This document shows positions 33,889 to 42,740 of a stretch of 64,000 bases of DNA, one piece after another. The position numbers were made by a program, and so were the translations under genes. The first letter of the stretch is position 1. Every line of letters begins with the position of its first letter. The notes under the pieces are model-generated. The model was not told where the DNA came from. It ran no database searches and saw only the letters and a list, made by a program, of their open reading frames with translations. The DNA comes from Pontibacter vulgaris (GTDB lineage Bacteria > Bacteroidota > Bacteroidia > Cytophagales > Hymenobacteraceae): contig NZ_JAJVDH010000006.1 of assembly GCF_022758145.1 (NCBI RefSeq), forward strand, positions 248,001 to 312,000. Reading direction: 5' to 3'.

Positions 33889-34091
33889 TCATAAAAAAGA
33901 AATCAGCATAGCCTGAAGGGTATTTGAGTAAGTGGATATAAGGAGCCCCAGCACCGCCAGCAGAAAAACGACGGCAACTATATAGATAGTGATTAAGCTG
34001 CCTCCGATACAATACCATACCCTACCCAGGAAATATGGAGTCCGATTGTCAGCACAAAGAGGCCGAGAATCCATAAGGAGGAAAGTTTTCT
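33889..34091 (-). pseudogene. Frameshifted remnant of a small membrane protein
   Basis: One minus-strand frame gives LWILGLFVLTIGLHISWVGY and then hits a stop. The frame one base away continues with IGGSLITIYIVAVVFLLAVLG and LISTYSNTLQ to a stop at 33889. The two hydrophobic halves join smoothly if one T is added in the ATTGTA near 33993, giving a two-helix membrane protein. No ATG exists for the first half, so the 5' end is also lost. No family is recognised. The evidence is only the continuity of the two helices. Confidence 0.35.
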
Positions 34092-34100
34092 AAGTATAAA

Positions 34101-34510
34101 ATGGTGCTTTTAAATAGGCTTATCTATGATCCCAAAGTCTTTAAGTTTGATGATCTGTATACGGTAGCCCAGCAACATTCCAACAAGATTGCTGTCTGTC
34201 CGGTAGACGCCTCCATCTACTTTTTATAGAAACCGATGTGCATTTAACAAGCTCCTATGCACGCTTTATGTATGTTAAAGAGTTAGAGTTCTCTCACGAA
34301 ATCAAAGAAATTAACAAGGCAAAGATATACCTATACTTAAACAAGGATGAAACGAGCCTTAGTGAAGATGACCGTAACCAGTTGGACCAGTCGCATAGGC
34401 AGACATTTGATAATCATGGAATAAAATACCATGAAGGACGAGTTAAGCAGGCAGTAGAGGTCATTAAAAGCCAACTGGGCATTCCATCTGAACATCTACA
34501 AAGTCTCTAA
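34101..34510 (+). pseudogene. Hypothetical gene broken by a 1-nt deletion in a T run
   Basis: The ATG at 34101 opens MVLLNRLIYDPKVFKFDDL and runs 42 codons to a TAG at 34227-34229, right after a T5 run (34221-34225). The -1 frame then continues FIETDVHLTSSYARFMYVKE to 34510. One extra T in the run would join both into a 137-residue soluble alpha/beta protein ending GIPSEHLQSL. The downstream part also has a GTG at 34238, but no ribosome-binding site is evident. The function is unknown. A real mutation, a sequencing error in the homopolymer or programmed slippage are all possible. Confidence 0.55.
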
Positions 34511-35237
34511 ATAGTCTTTTACCACCGAAAAATCCTGGTGGAAATGGTTCGATAATTCCATCTTTTGGTCTACACAGTAAAACTTAAAAAGCCACTTATT
34601 TGATCAAATAAGCAGCTTTTTTGTTTCTAGAGTAATATATGAGTAACAGAAAAGATTTATGTATTGTTACTCTCCTATTTTGGGGTGTTTACGCCATGTT
34701 TTGATTTTGTATTTCTCCTGCCATTTAATCTAAGTGAAACTATGGCTAATTCACCAATTTAGCTAAGAGTCTACAGAGTGGCTCTTGTTTCAAGAGAATT
34801 CACACAGCTATCTAAAATGGAAGGTTTGACACTACCGGGTAAACTATAAACTAGACCTTCTTTCTCTTACTTCAACCTTCTCTCCTTTTCATTTATAGCA
34901 TCAAACCAGAAGTACCTAAAATAGTATGGCTATACTTGTCCAACTCTGTGATATAAGTTCACCCATATCTGCTTTGCTTGTGAAGTAGTCAATAGGATAA
35001 CGTTTGTGTTTTCGCAGTGGTGCGCTTCCGAAGCCGCGTCCTGTCCCACGAAACCAAACGTAGAACGAAGTTAAAAAACATATAGCTTACACCGCACCAT
35101 TACAGAAACATTTTGCTAGCAACATGAGCCTTTCTTCTCGCAATTAGTGTCGGTCGTTACATTGTCGTCATGGAGTCGTGGAGTGGAATTAATTGTCTCG
35201 CCATCGTCATAACATGCCAATGAATGTTTTACCTTTT
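34511..35237. other. Non-coding stretch holding element B
   Basis: 727 nt with no supported gene. Element B occupies 34522-34623. The remaining ~600 nt before the permease stop show no frame, repeat or strong hairpin that I can support; base composition shifts upward in GC around 35020-35060. Confidence 0.5.
34522..34623 (+). repeat. Dispersed element copy B with terminator
   Basis: It reads AAAAATCCTGGTGGAAATGG, TTCGATAATTCCATC, TTTTGGTCTAC, then a hairpin with AAAAAGC (34586-34592), an 18-bp palindromic core CTTATTTGATCAAATAAG (34595-34612) and GCTTTTTT. It lies 11 nt after the broken 34101 gene and would terminate it. Confidence 0.75.
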
Positions 35238-37568
35238 TTACTCTACTTTTAAAACTTTTACAGGTTCAATTTGCGCCGCTCGAATGGTTTGGGACAGGAC
35301 AGTCAGTAACCCGACTATAGCAACCGAACCAAAGCCTATACTTACATTTAGAAGACTTAAATCAACATGACTGCCCATTTCTTTTCTTAATAAATCACCG
35401 CAAAACAAGCCAGCCGGAACGCCAATAAGTCCGGCAATTAGGATAAGAAAGCCAAAATTTCTGGTAACTGTCCACACCAATTCTATGTTGCTGGCTCCCA
35501 TTACTTTTCTTATACCCAGTTCTTTAGTGCGAATTTCTACGGAGTAGCTTGCTATGCCTAAAATGCCCAAAGCAGCGATTATCATTACTATAAGGGCGAA
35601 GAATCCAAAAAACCCTATTCTTTCTCTACTGCCTTCTCCTGAATAATCGTCTTTAAAGTTATAGAGATTTGCTGTTTTTTCAGGAAAGTGGTTTTGCCAC
35701 AAGGATTGAATGGCTTTGGTCACTTCCAATTCTGTATCTGGCTTTATCTTTATGATCAGGGTGGTTATTTCATTTGGCAAATACCGATATATTAAAGGAA
35801 TTGGTTCGTCAAAAAATTGATTGGGCATGATGCCAATGACTTGTACATAGGCAGAGTCCAGTAATAGCGCTTGTCCCACTAAAGTCTCCGATTTGGATTC
35901 CAATAATTTTGCAGCAGCTTCATTCACCAACACATATTGCTCAATATTTTGGGGCATGTTTTCAGGAAAATTTTGCCCAGATTTTAAGCTGATATCTTCT
36001 GTTTCAATTGTTTTAGGGTCAATGCTTACATAGTTTATTATCAAGGTTTTATCATTTAATTGTACAGAAGATTTGCCCATTTTAAAAGCATCAAAATACC
36101 AGTTAGTCGCCAAAGTCGTTTCTACTTGACTTAACCGGCTTATTTCGTTTTGCAGGGTTTCATATTTTTCACCTTTCAAATCAAGTGTCAGGACATTAGG
36201 TGGAATGGTTAAGCTAATGATTGCATTATTTTTTCTTTCATAATCGACTAATATGACAAAAAATATCATTAGCATGGTGGTCACTGAAAATTGTAAGACA
36301 ATCAAAGCCTTGTAAACAGTAACACTCTGGAACAGCTTTATATTCTTCATTTTACGCAAAACCTGTATGGGCTGAAACGCTGACAATAGCCATGATGGAA
36401 ATGCCCCTGCGACTAAGCCTGTGATAACTGCGTAGGTTAACAAGCCTAAAATCAAGGTTGGATCATAAGAAAACGCCAAATCCATTTCGGGTATATAGTG
36501 CATTAAAATCTCAACACATGGCATTGTAAACAACAAAGCAAACAGGGAAACAAGGGTCGATTCCATTAAAAACTGACCAATAATTTGTCCTCTTGTTGCG
36601 CCTATCGTTTTGCGAATCCCTACTTCTCGCGCTCGGGAGAAGGCACGCGCCAATGCCAAACTGATGTAGTTGAAAGCAGATAAAAGGGTTAGGGATAGAA
36701 TTAAGGATAGCTGCGTTTTTATGCCCGTCCAATCGACGCCCGCATTGTGGTCATTTTTAATGTCTTTGTTTCGAGGGGTAATATCATCTATGGGTTGTGC
36801 CAAAAATTGAAGATTGCTCTTCTCCAATTTCTGGTTATAGTTTTGGAGCGTTGTATTGAGCTGCTTTAAATTATCTTCTGATTTTAAACGTGCGTAAATT
36901 GCTACACTCTTGAAGTCTCCCCAATTTTGTGAAATATTAGGGATTGCCCCCTTTTTTTCAAGCATTTCAGCTGAATTAATAGAAAGCATTGCCTCAATGG
37001 GTAGATGTGTTTCTAAAGGTGGGTCTTGGATAATTCCCCCAACAGTATAAGAACCTAAGTTTTCAAATTGAACAGTTTGTCCTAAAGCATTGGTGCTACC
37101 AAATATCTTTTCTGCTGTTTTCTCAGTTAAAAAAAGGGTGGTGGGATTATTCGTAAGGCTTTGTGCATTACCTGACAACAGTTTAAAGCCAAAAACATCA
37201 AAAAGAGAAGGCTCTGAAAATTTTATGTCAATAGGTACATCACCTCCGTCGGTTTGCAAATTATGTTTTCCTGCCAGACGTACTTTTACCGTTTTTTCAA
37301 CAAAGGAGACGCTATCCATTTGAATCGCCAATGGCAATGGAGCTGTTGCCCATTTAGTTTGTTCCACCTCATTTGTTTCCTGCGTGAGTATCCTCACTAT
37401 TTGATTTAATTTTGGATGAAAATGGTCTGTATCGTGATTGGCTTTTAGGCCTGTAAAAAGAATAACACCAACCGCCATACTCAGTGACAAGCTCAGTATA
37501 TTGACTAATGAAAAAAGTTTGTTTTTCCAGAGTATCCGTATAGCGATTTTTAGATTGTTCTTTATCAT
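35238..37568 (-). CDS. FtsX/MacB-like ABC transporter permease
   Basis: The 776-residue protein has the duplicated layout of Bacteroidota MacB-type permeases: an N-terminal helix (LFSLVNILSLSLSMAVGVIL), a periplasmic MacB core, an FtsX domain (helices near 285-410 with VGIRKTIGATRGQIIGQFL), a second core, and a C-terminal FtsX domain (TKELGIRKVMGASNIEL, final helices ending in VKVLKVE). The RKxxGA motif before the helices contacts the ATPase. Such proteins mediate mechanotransmission or efflux of peptides, lipids or drugs. No ATPase gene is adjacent, so it must use one encoded elsewhere. Fewer AAGTATA-type words than in neighbours may mean acquisition. Confidence 0.88.
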   Translation of the reverse strand: MIKNNLKIAIRILWKNKLFSLVNILSLSLSMAVGVILFTGLKANHDTDHFHPKLNQIVRILTQETNEVEQTKWATAPLPLAIQMDSVSFVEKTVKVRLAGKHNLQTDGGDVPIDIKFSEPSLFDVFGFKLLSGNAQSLTNNPTTLFLTEKTAEKIFGSTNALGQTVQFENLGSYTVGGIIQDPPLETHLPIEAMLSINSAEMLEKKGAIPNISQNWGDFKSVAIYARLKSEDNLKQLNTTLQNYNQKLEKSNLQFLAQPIDDITPRNKDIKNDHNAGVDWTGIKTQLSLILSLTLLSAFNYISLALARAFSRAREVGIRKTIGATRGQIIGQFLMESTLVSLFALLFTMPCVEILMHYIPEMDLAFSYDPTLILGLLTYAVITGLVAGAFPSWLLSAFQPIQVLRKMKNIKLFQSVTVYKALIVLQFSVTTMLMIFFVILVDYERKNNAIISLTIPPNVLTLDLKGEKYETLQNEISRLSQVETTLATNWYFDAFKMGKSSVQLNDKTLIINYVSIDPKTIETEDISLKSGQNFPENMPQNIEQYVLVNEAAAKLLESKSETLVGQALLLDSAYVQVIGIMPNQFFDEPIPLIYRYLPNEITTLIIKIKPDTELEVTKAIQSLWQNHFPEKTANLYNFKDDYSGEGSRERIGFFGFFALIVMIIAALGILGIASYSVEIRTKELGIRKVMGASNIELVWTVTRNFGFLILIAGLIGVPAGLFCGDLLRKEMGSHVDLSLLNVSIGFGSVAIVGLLTVLSQTIRAAQIEPVKVLKVE

Positions 37569-38407
37569 GACTTAAAGAGTTGACTTTAAATGAAAAAACA
37601 GGCTGAATACTGAGGGGGACCTCTCAATTCTATTGGCCAATTTTTCTCATAAAATACAATTAATTATAAATATTTTATACAGATTTTTGTTCAAAACGGT
37701 TTGATTTTGGTACTCTTGTCATATCGATTTGATACAGTCAAGTACAAAATATTTTACACCCAAATGAGACTGCGGCACTTACTTTTATATCAGTGGGTGT
37801 TTGCCGTGGAGAAGCTTATTGGTAGGATTGTCAAACGTTTCATTGTTGTCTGGGAACATTTGTCGGGTGACAATAAAGGGCATTGTTGTATATGGGTAGT
37901 TAATATAGGTGCTTAATAGAGATTATATAATGTTCTTATTAATTAATTCAACGCATGGATGGTATGAGAGTAGATGAAAAACTTTGCTGTGGTAGCTTAT
38001 TAGTGCGCATAATATGGCTTCAAGCCTAACAATCTCTTAGCATAAAGCACACTCTCCTTAAGCAGCCAAATCCTTGTGGAAATGGTTCGATAATTCCATC
38101 CTTTGGTTCTACTAAAAAAGCTCATCAGTTGATTTTGAAGGGCTTTTTTATTTTAACTCTCCCCATTTAAAGCCTACAACTAGCTGCACATATCCAAATA
38201 CGACCTTACCTTCCTGATTTATTTTATACCTGACAACACCATAAAGAGCTGAACGTATCAAAAGACACGATTAATAAATAAGTGTTTCTTACCAATAAGA
38301 ATTTAACAGCAATCAGAATATAACTGGGATATTGCTTTAATTAGTAACTTCACAGACATATTGTACCTGCTATACCGGCAATTTCCTTACTTTCTAAAAG
38401 TATAACT
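37569..38407. other. Non-coding stretch holding element C
   Basis: 839 nt with no supported gene. Element C lies at 38065-38149. A 71-residue plus frame at 37701-37916 has no family resemblance or promoter-start logic and is left out. Confidence 0.5.
38065..38149 (+). repeat. Dispersed element copy C with terminator
   Basis: It reads GCCAAATCCTTGTGGAAATGG, TTCGATAATTCCATCC, TTTGGTTCTACT, then AAAAAAGC ... GCTTTTTT (38114-38149). CCAAA and TTTGG can pair outside TGGAA/TTCCA, giving a nested hairpin before the terminator. This is the best-preserved copy with B. Confidence 0.75.
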
Positions 38408-39235
38408 TTGCAGACAAGATTCTACACACCAAATGTTTTGCTACAGGAGTTCATCAACTGTATCATGGTTGTACATGCCGAAGTAGAAACGAACTCAACT
38501 GCTGTAATTTGCCCCTACCCTCCTGCCCCCCAAAACTCTCTTTTCTTTTACATCAATGATTGTATCAGTGTACAAAAACAGGGCGATACCAAATTTACTA
38601 TGCAGCCAAGGAGTGTGGTGGTAGGCCCTATGGTAACACGTGTTTTACTGGATATTAACAAAAGCCATAAAGCCGTTCGGGTCGGATTTCATCCGGGTGG
38701 TTTACATCGTTTCCTGGGGATTTCAATGGCCGAAATGATCGATGAACATTACGATGCAACAGCTGTCTTTGGACGTGATATAGAGCAAGTGAATACCAGG
38801 TTGCAGGAAGCTAAGAGCTTTGATGAGATAAAGAATGTAGTGGAGCAGTTCCTGCTCCAAAAGGTAAGTTACATCAAACCCGCTTTACCTTTCGACAGGG
38901 CCATGCTTGAACTCATGCGCGTAAACGGTAATATTCCTATTGAACAGATAGCCTCCCTTGCTTGCCTGAGCCTGCGCCAGTTTGAACGTGTGAGCAAAGA
39001 ACGAATCGGGCTACCCCCTAAATTTTTTGCACGCCTCATACGTTTCTCCAAAGCCTACCGGATGCGGGAGAACTTCCCTGAGCTAAGTTGGACACACATT
39101 GCCTACGAATGCGGCTATTTCGACCAGATGCATTTCATTCGCGACTTTAAACAGTTTGCTGGTGTAGCGCCGAGTATCATAGAAAAAGAATTGGAGAAAA
39201 CTCCCGTCCGCTTGCAGGCTGAATTACGCTTATAG
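38408..39235 (+). CDS. AraC-family transcriptional regulator
   Basis: The 275-residue protein has an N-terminal DUF6597-like cupin-type sensor domain (residues ~5-140, with PYPPAPQNSLFFYIN and VRVGFHPGGLHRFLG) and a C-terminal AraC HTH pair (IEQIASLACLSLRQFERVSK, then WTHIAYECGYFDQMHFIRDF). The longest frame uses the TTG at 38408; but TAACTTTG at 38403-38410 fits a Bacteroidota -7 box and overlaps that codon. If that box is real, translation starts later (TTG 38438 or ATG 38465). The metalloprotease-like gene 44 nt downstream (67 nt to its chosen start) is a likely target or operon partner. Confidence 0.85.
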   Translation: MQTRFYTPNVLLQEFINCIMVVHAEVETNSTAVICPYPPAPQNSLFFYINDCISVQKQGDTKFTMQPRSVVVGPMVTRVLLDINKSHKAVRVGFHPGGLHRFLGISMAEMIDEHYDATAVFGRDIEQVNTRLQEAKSFDEIKNVVEQFLLQKVSYIKPALPFDRAMLELMRVNGNIPIEQIASLACLSLRQFERVSKERIGLPPKFFARLIRFSKAYRMRENFPELSWTHIAYECGYFDQMHFIRDFKQFAGVAPSIIEKELEKTPVRLQAELRL

Positions 39236-39302
39236 TTGTCGTTTTTATACTATTCCATGTCGGTTTATACTTCGAAATTTGATTAAACTAAAAATCAGAT
39301 TT

Positions 39303-40208
39303 ATGAAACCGTACATTTTACTTTCCATGGTAGTTGCCTTGTTACTGGCCCAGCCAGCAGAGGCCCAGCAATACAAACAGCTCCACGCTTTAAACAACCA
39401 CAAAGCACAAGTATACTATAGCGCCGGTCATGCTGATCGGGCAAATACTATAGCTACCCGGGTTGACAAGGCAATGTCTTATTACCAGCAATTACTTGGT
39501 TTTAAGCCTACGGTTACGCTGCTCATACTAAGCCCGGATGACTGGACAAAGTATACGAATGTGCCTGTAGTTTATGGCATGCCCCATTATGCTGATGACA
39601 AAACGCTGGTAATGGCTGCCGAAGACAATGCATTCTGGAAGAGTTTTATTCCTCCGCTGGACCAACTGCCACAGGATTTAAGTGACCAACTCAAATCAGC
39701 GTACCAAGACGAAAAAGGCAACCTGAGTATGCAACCCTTCTTTGACCTGCTGGCCCTGCATGAACTTGGACATGCCTTTCATTTTCAGGCGGGACTTAAC
39801 ATGCAACGCAAATGGCTGGGAGAGCTTTTTGCCAATACCTTGCTTCATACTTATGTAGCCGAAAAGGAACCGAAATCTTTGCCTGCCTTAACGCTTTTCC
39901 CGCAGATGGTTGTAGGCAGTGGTGCAAAGGAATATACTTATACCAGCCTGCACGACGTAGACCAACGTTACGATGAAATAGGCCAGAAACATCCCAAAAA
40001 CTATGGTTGGTATCAATCCAGGTGGCACATGGCAGCCGGACAAATTTATGATGCTGGTGGCAAGTTGGTAAGCCGACAACTATGGAATGCACTTAAAAGT
40101 GAAGAAAAGAAATTAAACGATCACCAATTGTTGACAGTTTTGGAAAAGCAGGCTCATAAAAGCTATGCCGATATGGTGAAGAATTGGGACCGGGATACAA
40201 AACTATAG
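39303..40208 (+). CDS. Exported zincin-like metalloprotease
   Basis: From the ATG at 39303 the protein is 301 residues. I reject the TTG at 39279 because 39303 gives a clean signal peptide (MKPYILLSMVVALLLAQP, ending EAQQ). The zinc signature is HELGH in LLALHELGHAFHF (about residue 160), with GELFANTLLHTY supplying a third ligand Glu as in gluzincins. The rest is helical. The substrate is unknown, and some such periplasmic proteins are only weakly proteolytic. It follows the AraC gene on the same strand. Confidence 0.7.
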   Translation: MKPYILLSMVVALLLAQPAEAQQYKQLHALNNHKAQVYYSAGHADRANTIATRVDKAMSYYQQLLGFKPTVTLLILSPDDWTKYTNVPVVYGMPHYADDKTLVMAAEDNAFWKSFIPPLDQLPQDLSDQLKSAYQDEKGNLSMQPFFDLLALHELGHAFHFQAGLNMQRKWLGELFANTLLHTYVAEKEPKSLPALTLFPQMVVGSGAKEYTYTSLHDVDQRYDEIGQKHPKNYGWYQSRWHMAAGQIYDAGGKLVSRQLWNALKSEEKKLNDHQLLTVLEKQAHKSYADMVKNWDRDTKL

Positions 40209-40709
40209 TAACCATAATTTCACAACTACCTATACTCATGCACATAAGTATTTTTTGCTTTTAAGTATGTTCGAATTGTAAAATATCAGCTAATAAAGTA
40301 GCCACCTGATAGGGATAATTCGATCATTTGGCTTACATCTACAATCAATAACCCGCTTATTTATCTAAATAAGCGGGTTATTGATTTCACAGCAACATAA
40401 AAAAATAAAAACACTTTTGTCCTCAAACTCTCCTTCTTCAAATCTACCACTTATAAATCTTCCCCTTTTGCTCCACAGCGTTCGCTATCGAACAGGAATT
40501 GTTCATTATCGAACAAGAACAGATTTGAAAAACCCTAAATGGGAGCTTCTAAGAACATTTTTAAAAAATGGCACACCAATTGATAAAACACAATAAAATC
40601 ATACTATTATTTAATTTATTACAGCGCTTATGAAACAGACTTAAACTTGAATTCCAGATCAAAAGCTACCACACATTCTTAATCCACTTACAAAATAAAA
40701 CTATTGATA
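40209..40709. other. Non-coding region with hairpin, no gene
   Basis: About 500 nt without a supported gene. It contains a diverged relative of the dispersed element near 40310-40340 (AATTCGATCATTTGG) followed by the hairpin at 40344-40385. A 71-residue plus frame starting inside the hairpin at 40381 is rejected. Confidence 0.55.
40344..40385. terminator. Perfect 20-bp stem hairpin with 2-nt loop
   Basis: Arms 40344-40363 and 40366-40385 are perfectly complementary around TC; the stem includes AACCCGCTTATTTA. It lies 136 nt after the metalloprotease stop. There is no long T tract, so it may act as a processing or boundary hairpin rather than a strict terminator. Confidence 0.7.
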
Positions 40710-41942
40710 ATGAGAAAGTTAAAAAATTTAATTTCCAGCTTATTGCTGGGAGCCATGGTTGCTTTTACATTTAGCAGCTGCGATAAAGAAGATGCCAAGC
40801 CGTCGAATCCCACTGATCCGACTTCTCCTACAGATGATGAAGTGATAGAGACTCCTTTCACTGCTATTCCTGCGAAGTTTGTCGGTACCTGGTATATTGA
40901 CCATAACCAAGGTCCTCTTTCTGCTAATTGGGAACAGGGTACTTTTCAAGGTGAGCAGGGTTTCCGCGAATTCAGGACAATTGTGATGACGGCAGATGGG
41001 AAAAATGCGGTGGAGTATACATCTGATGTAACGAATGTGGGTGATGAAGTAAAACAGTACATCTACAAAATGACAGGAACATTAGAGCACCAGGCCAATC
41101 CGAATACAATCACATTTCATGCAAAATCGGGTAAAATGCGGGTGTTTAGCAACAAATACACTGGCTACAAGGAATCTGATATTATTACCAAAGATGTAAA
41201 AGTTTATAAAACGGTTTTCATTAACCCAGAGGCCTCTACTTATACCAACTCTCCGAACTTTATGACAGCCAAACGACTAGATGGCAATATGCAGCAGTCT
41301 GTGAGGTTTAAAAAAGTGGAAGGAGGCACCAGTACCCCTACCAGCCCTGGAGGACTATACTCGCAGCCACCAGCCACAGGTACATATGTTCAAATTGGCG
41401 ATAAATACTACCCGACTGTAACTATAGGTAACCTGGAGTGGATGTCGGTTAACTACGCAGGGCCTGGCGGATTAAACGATGCTGACAATCCTGAGTATGG
41501 CACTTTTCTGAAGTATGAAGATGTAACAGATATTCAGGTACCCGCAGGTTGGCGGCTACCAACGCGGCAAGACTATCTTGCACTTTTGAAGTCGCAGGGC
41601 ATTGTATATAATGAAATCTGGGATAGTACTGACGGATCCGATTTACAATCGAAGCGATTGCTGGGCCAATTAATGTCTGCTACTGGCTGGCTGAAACAGG
41701 ACGGGTATGCAAACAATAAGTCTGGTTTTAATGCTGTGCCTGGTAACCTGATGGTAACCTCAGGCAACCCACAAGGCAAAGGCACCAACTGCCTGCTCTG
41801 GACAGCCAACAAAGATACAGAAGACAACCCGATTGTGTTTAAAATCATCCAGTTACCAAGCGACACATATGCTTCTTTCTCAGGTCAGCCTATCGGGTAT
41901 AACCCGCCGCACGTGCCCGTAAGGTTTGTTAAAAACAAATAA
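40710..41942 (+). CDS. FISUMP-domain lipoprotein
   Basis: I take the ATG at 40710; the track of codons before it (TTG 40704) adds only two residues. The 410-residue product has a lipoprotein signal (LLLGAMVAFTFSSC, Cys about residue 24) and a Pro/Thr/Asp linker. A beta-rich domain (about 50-210) follows, then a C-terminal Fibrobacter-succinogenes-major-paralogous domain: VTIGNLEWMSVNY, PAGWRLPTRQDYLALL, ATGWLKQDGYANNKSGFNA, LLWTANKD, VRFVKNK. FISUMP proteins are surface proteins of unclear role. A clean terminator follows at 42083. Confidence 0.8.
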   Translation: MRKLKNLISSLLLGAMVAFTFSSCDKEDAKPSNPTDPTSPTDDEVIETPFTAIPAKFVGTWYIDHNQGPLSANWEQGTFQGEQGFREFRTIVMTADGKNAVEYTSDVTNVGDEVKQYIYKMTGTLEHQANPNTITFHAKSGKMRVFSNKYTGYKESDIITKDVKVYKTVFINPEASTYTNSPNFMTAKRLDGNMQQSVRFKKVEGGTSTPTSPGGLYSQPPATGTYVQIGDKYYPTVTIGNLEWMSVNYAGPGGLNDADNPEYGTFLKYEDVTDIQVPAGWRLPTRQDYLALLKSQGIVYNEIWDSTDGSDLQSKRLLGQLMSATGWLKQDGYANNKSGFNAVPGNLMVTSGNPQGKGTNCLLWTANKDTEDNPIVFKIIQLPSDTYASFSGQPIGYNPPHVPVRFVKNK

Positions 41943-42082
41943 AGACAGTGTCTGATGGGATACTCTAGTTTTAAATTAATCCAACAGGAAATCATGATTA
42001 CTGCATCAGTATAAGATAAAACAGTAGCTAACTCCATTTGGGTTAGAACTATAATCCAAACAACAGGTCTATATCAAAAAAC

Positions 42083-42118
42083 TAAAAAGCCGCTTCATAT
42101 AAATGAAGCGGCTTTTTA
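42083..42118 (+). terminator. 16-bp stem terminator after FISUMP gene
   Basis: Arms 42083-42098 and 42103-42118 (TAAAAAGCCGCTTCAT) pair perfectly around ATAA. The upstream 40 nt (TTAGAACTATAATCC, GGTCTA) look like a very worn copy of the dispersed element. Confidence 0.85.
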
Positions 42119-42218
42119 ATTATACGGTAATTGAAATCCTTTATCTCTTTTCCAATAATTTGTACTCATAAGTAATCTTCTCCACCGACCCTTCTTCAAA
42201 AGTTTTTACTGCACTTAC

Positions 42219-42255
42219 AGATCAAATTTCTCCAGGGCTCGAAATGACAGAATGG
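42219..42255 (-). repeat. REP-like unit, left copy (inverted)
   Basis: On the minus strand it reads CCATTCTGTCATTTCGAG, CCCTGGAGAAATTTGATCT. It matches the units at 42647-42681, 42702-42732 and 42741-42773 and lies just upstream of the GIY-YIG gene in opposite orientation to the first unit downstream. Confidence 0.75.
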
Positions 42256-42303
42256 AGATCTTCACTTGCTAACAGGATTACTTACGCTTTCGTAGTGTAT
42301 TAC

Positions 42304-42609
42304 ATGCGCAGTCATAACTACTTTGTGTATATTACCACCAACCCAACAAAAACGGTACTTTACATCGGAGTGACAAATACACTGCAGCGGCGGCTGGAGG
42401 AGCATGCACTTAACGCAGGTATTGCTGAAACTTTTGCGGGGCGTTATCACTGCCATTATCTGGTATACTATGAGCGATATTCCCAAGTACATCATGCCAT
42501 AGAACGCGAAAAGGAGCTTAAGAAGTGGAACCGAAAGAAGAAAGAGGCGCTCATACAAAGTATAAACCCCAACTGGAATTTTCTGAATGAACAGGTGCAG
42601 GAAGATTAG
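42304..42609 (+). CDS. GIY-YIG nuclease-family protein
   Basis: From the ATG at 42304 the protein has 101 residues, the normal size of small UPF0213/YhbQ-like GIY-YIG proteins; the open frame to 42244 adds residues overlapping a repeat, so I prefer 42304. The motif is present as YFVYITTNPTKTVLYIGVTN (positions of GIY...YIG), with RRLEEH carrying the catalytic Arg and a Glu in HAIEREKELKKW. The fold cuts DNA in homing enzymes and repair proteins; the role of the short form is unsettled. It is flanked by inverted REP-like repeats on both sides. Confidence 0.85.
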   Translation: MRSHNYFVYITTNPTKTVLYIGVTNTLQRRLEEHALNAGIAETFAGRYHCHYLVYYERYSQVHHAIEREKELKKWNRKKKEALIQSINPNWNFLNEQVQED

Positions 42610-42646
42610 AAAATTTCAGCGACTATTAGACCAAGCTGGAATTTAC

Positions 42647-42732
42647 CATTCTGTCATTTCGACCAACGGGAGAAATCTGAAATAACCAAACCTGTATTAT
42701 ACTTCAGATCTCTCCTTTCGTCGAGATGACAG
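42647..42732. repeat. REP-like palindrome pair downstream of GIY-YIG gene
   Basis: Unit CTGTCATTTCGACCAACGGG, AGAAATCTGAA (42651-42681) faces unit CTTCAGATCTCTCC, TTTCGTCGAGATGACAG (42702-42732). The two are imperfect inverted repeats separated by 20 nt, forming a long hairpin. Confidence 0.8.
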
Positions 42733-42740
42733 TTTAGTAT

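Noticed and set aside
37701-37916. 71-codon plus-strand open frame
   Set aside because: No recognisable features; lies in a non-coding stretch with element C.
25871-38149. Integron cassettes with attC sites
   Set aside because: Dispersed elements lie between accessory genes, but they lack the GTTRRRY core and paired boxes of attC, the genes point in both directions, and no integron integrase is visible.
25871-38149. Dispersed elements as tRNA 3' ends left by integrating islands
   Set aside because: GGTTCGAT resembles a T loop, but the stem lengths, the conserved C after the loop and a matching acceptor strand are missing, so a tRNA origin is not supported.
40381-40596. 71-codon plus-strand open frame
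   Set aside because: Begins within the right arm of a perfect hairpin; composition (Ser/Leu/Pro-rich start) suggests chance.
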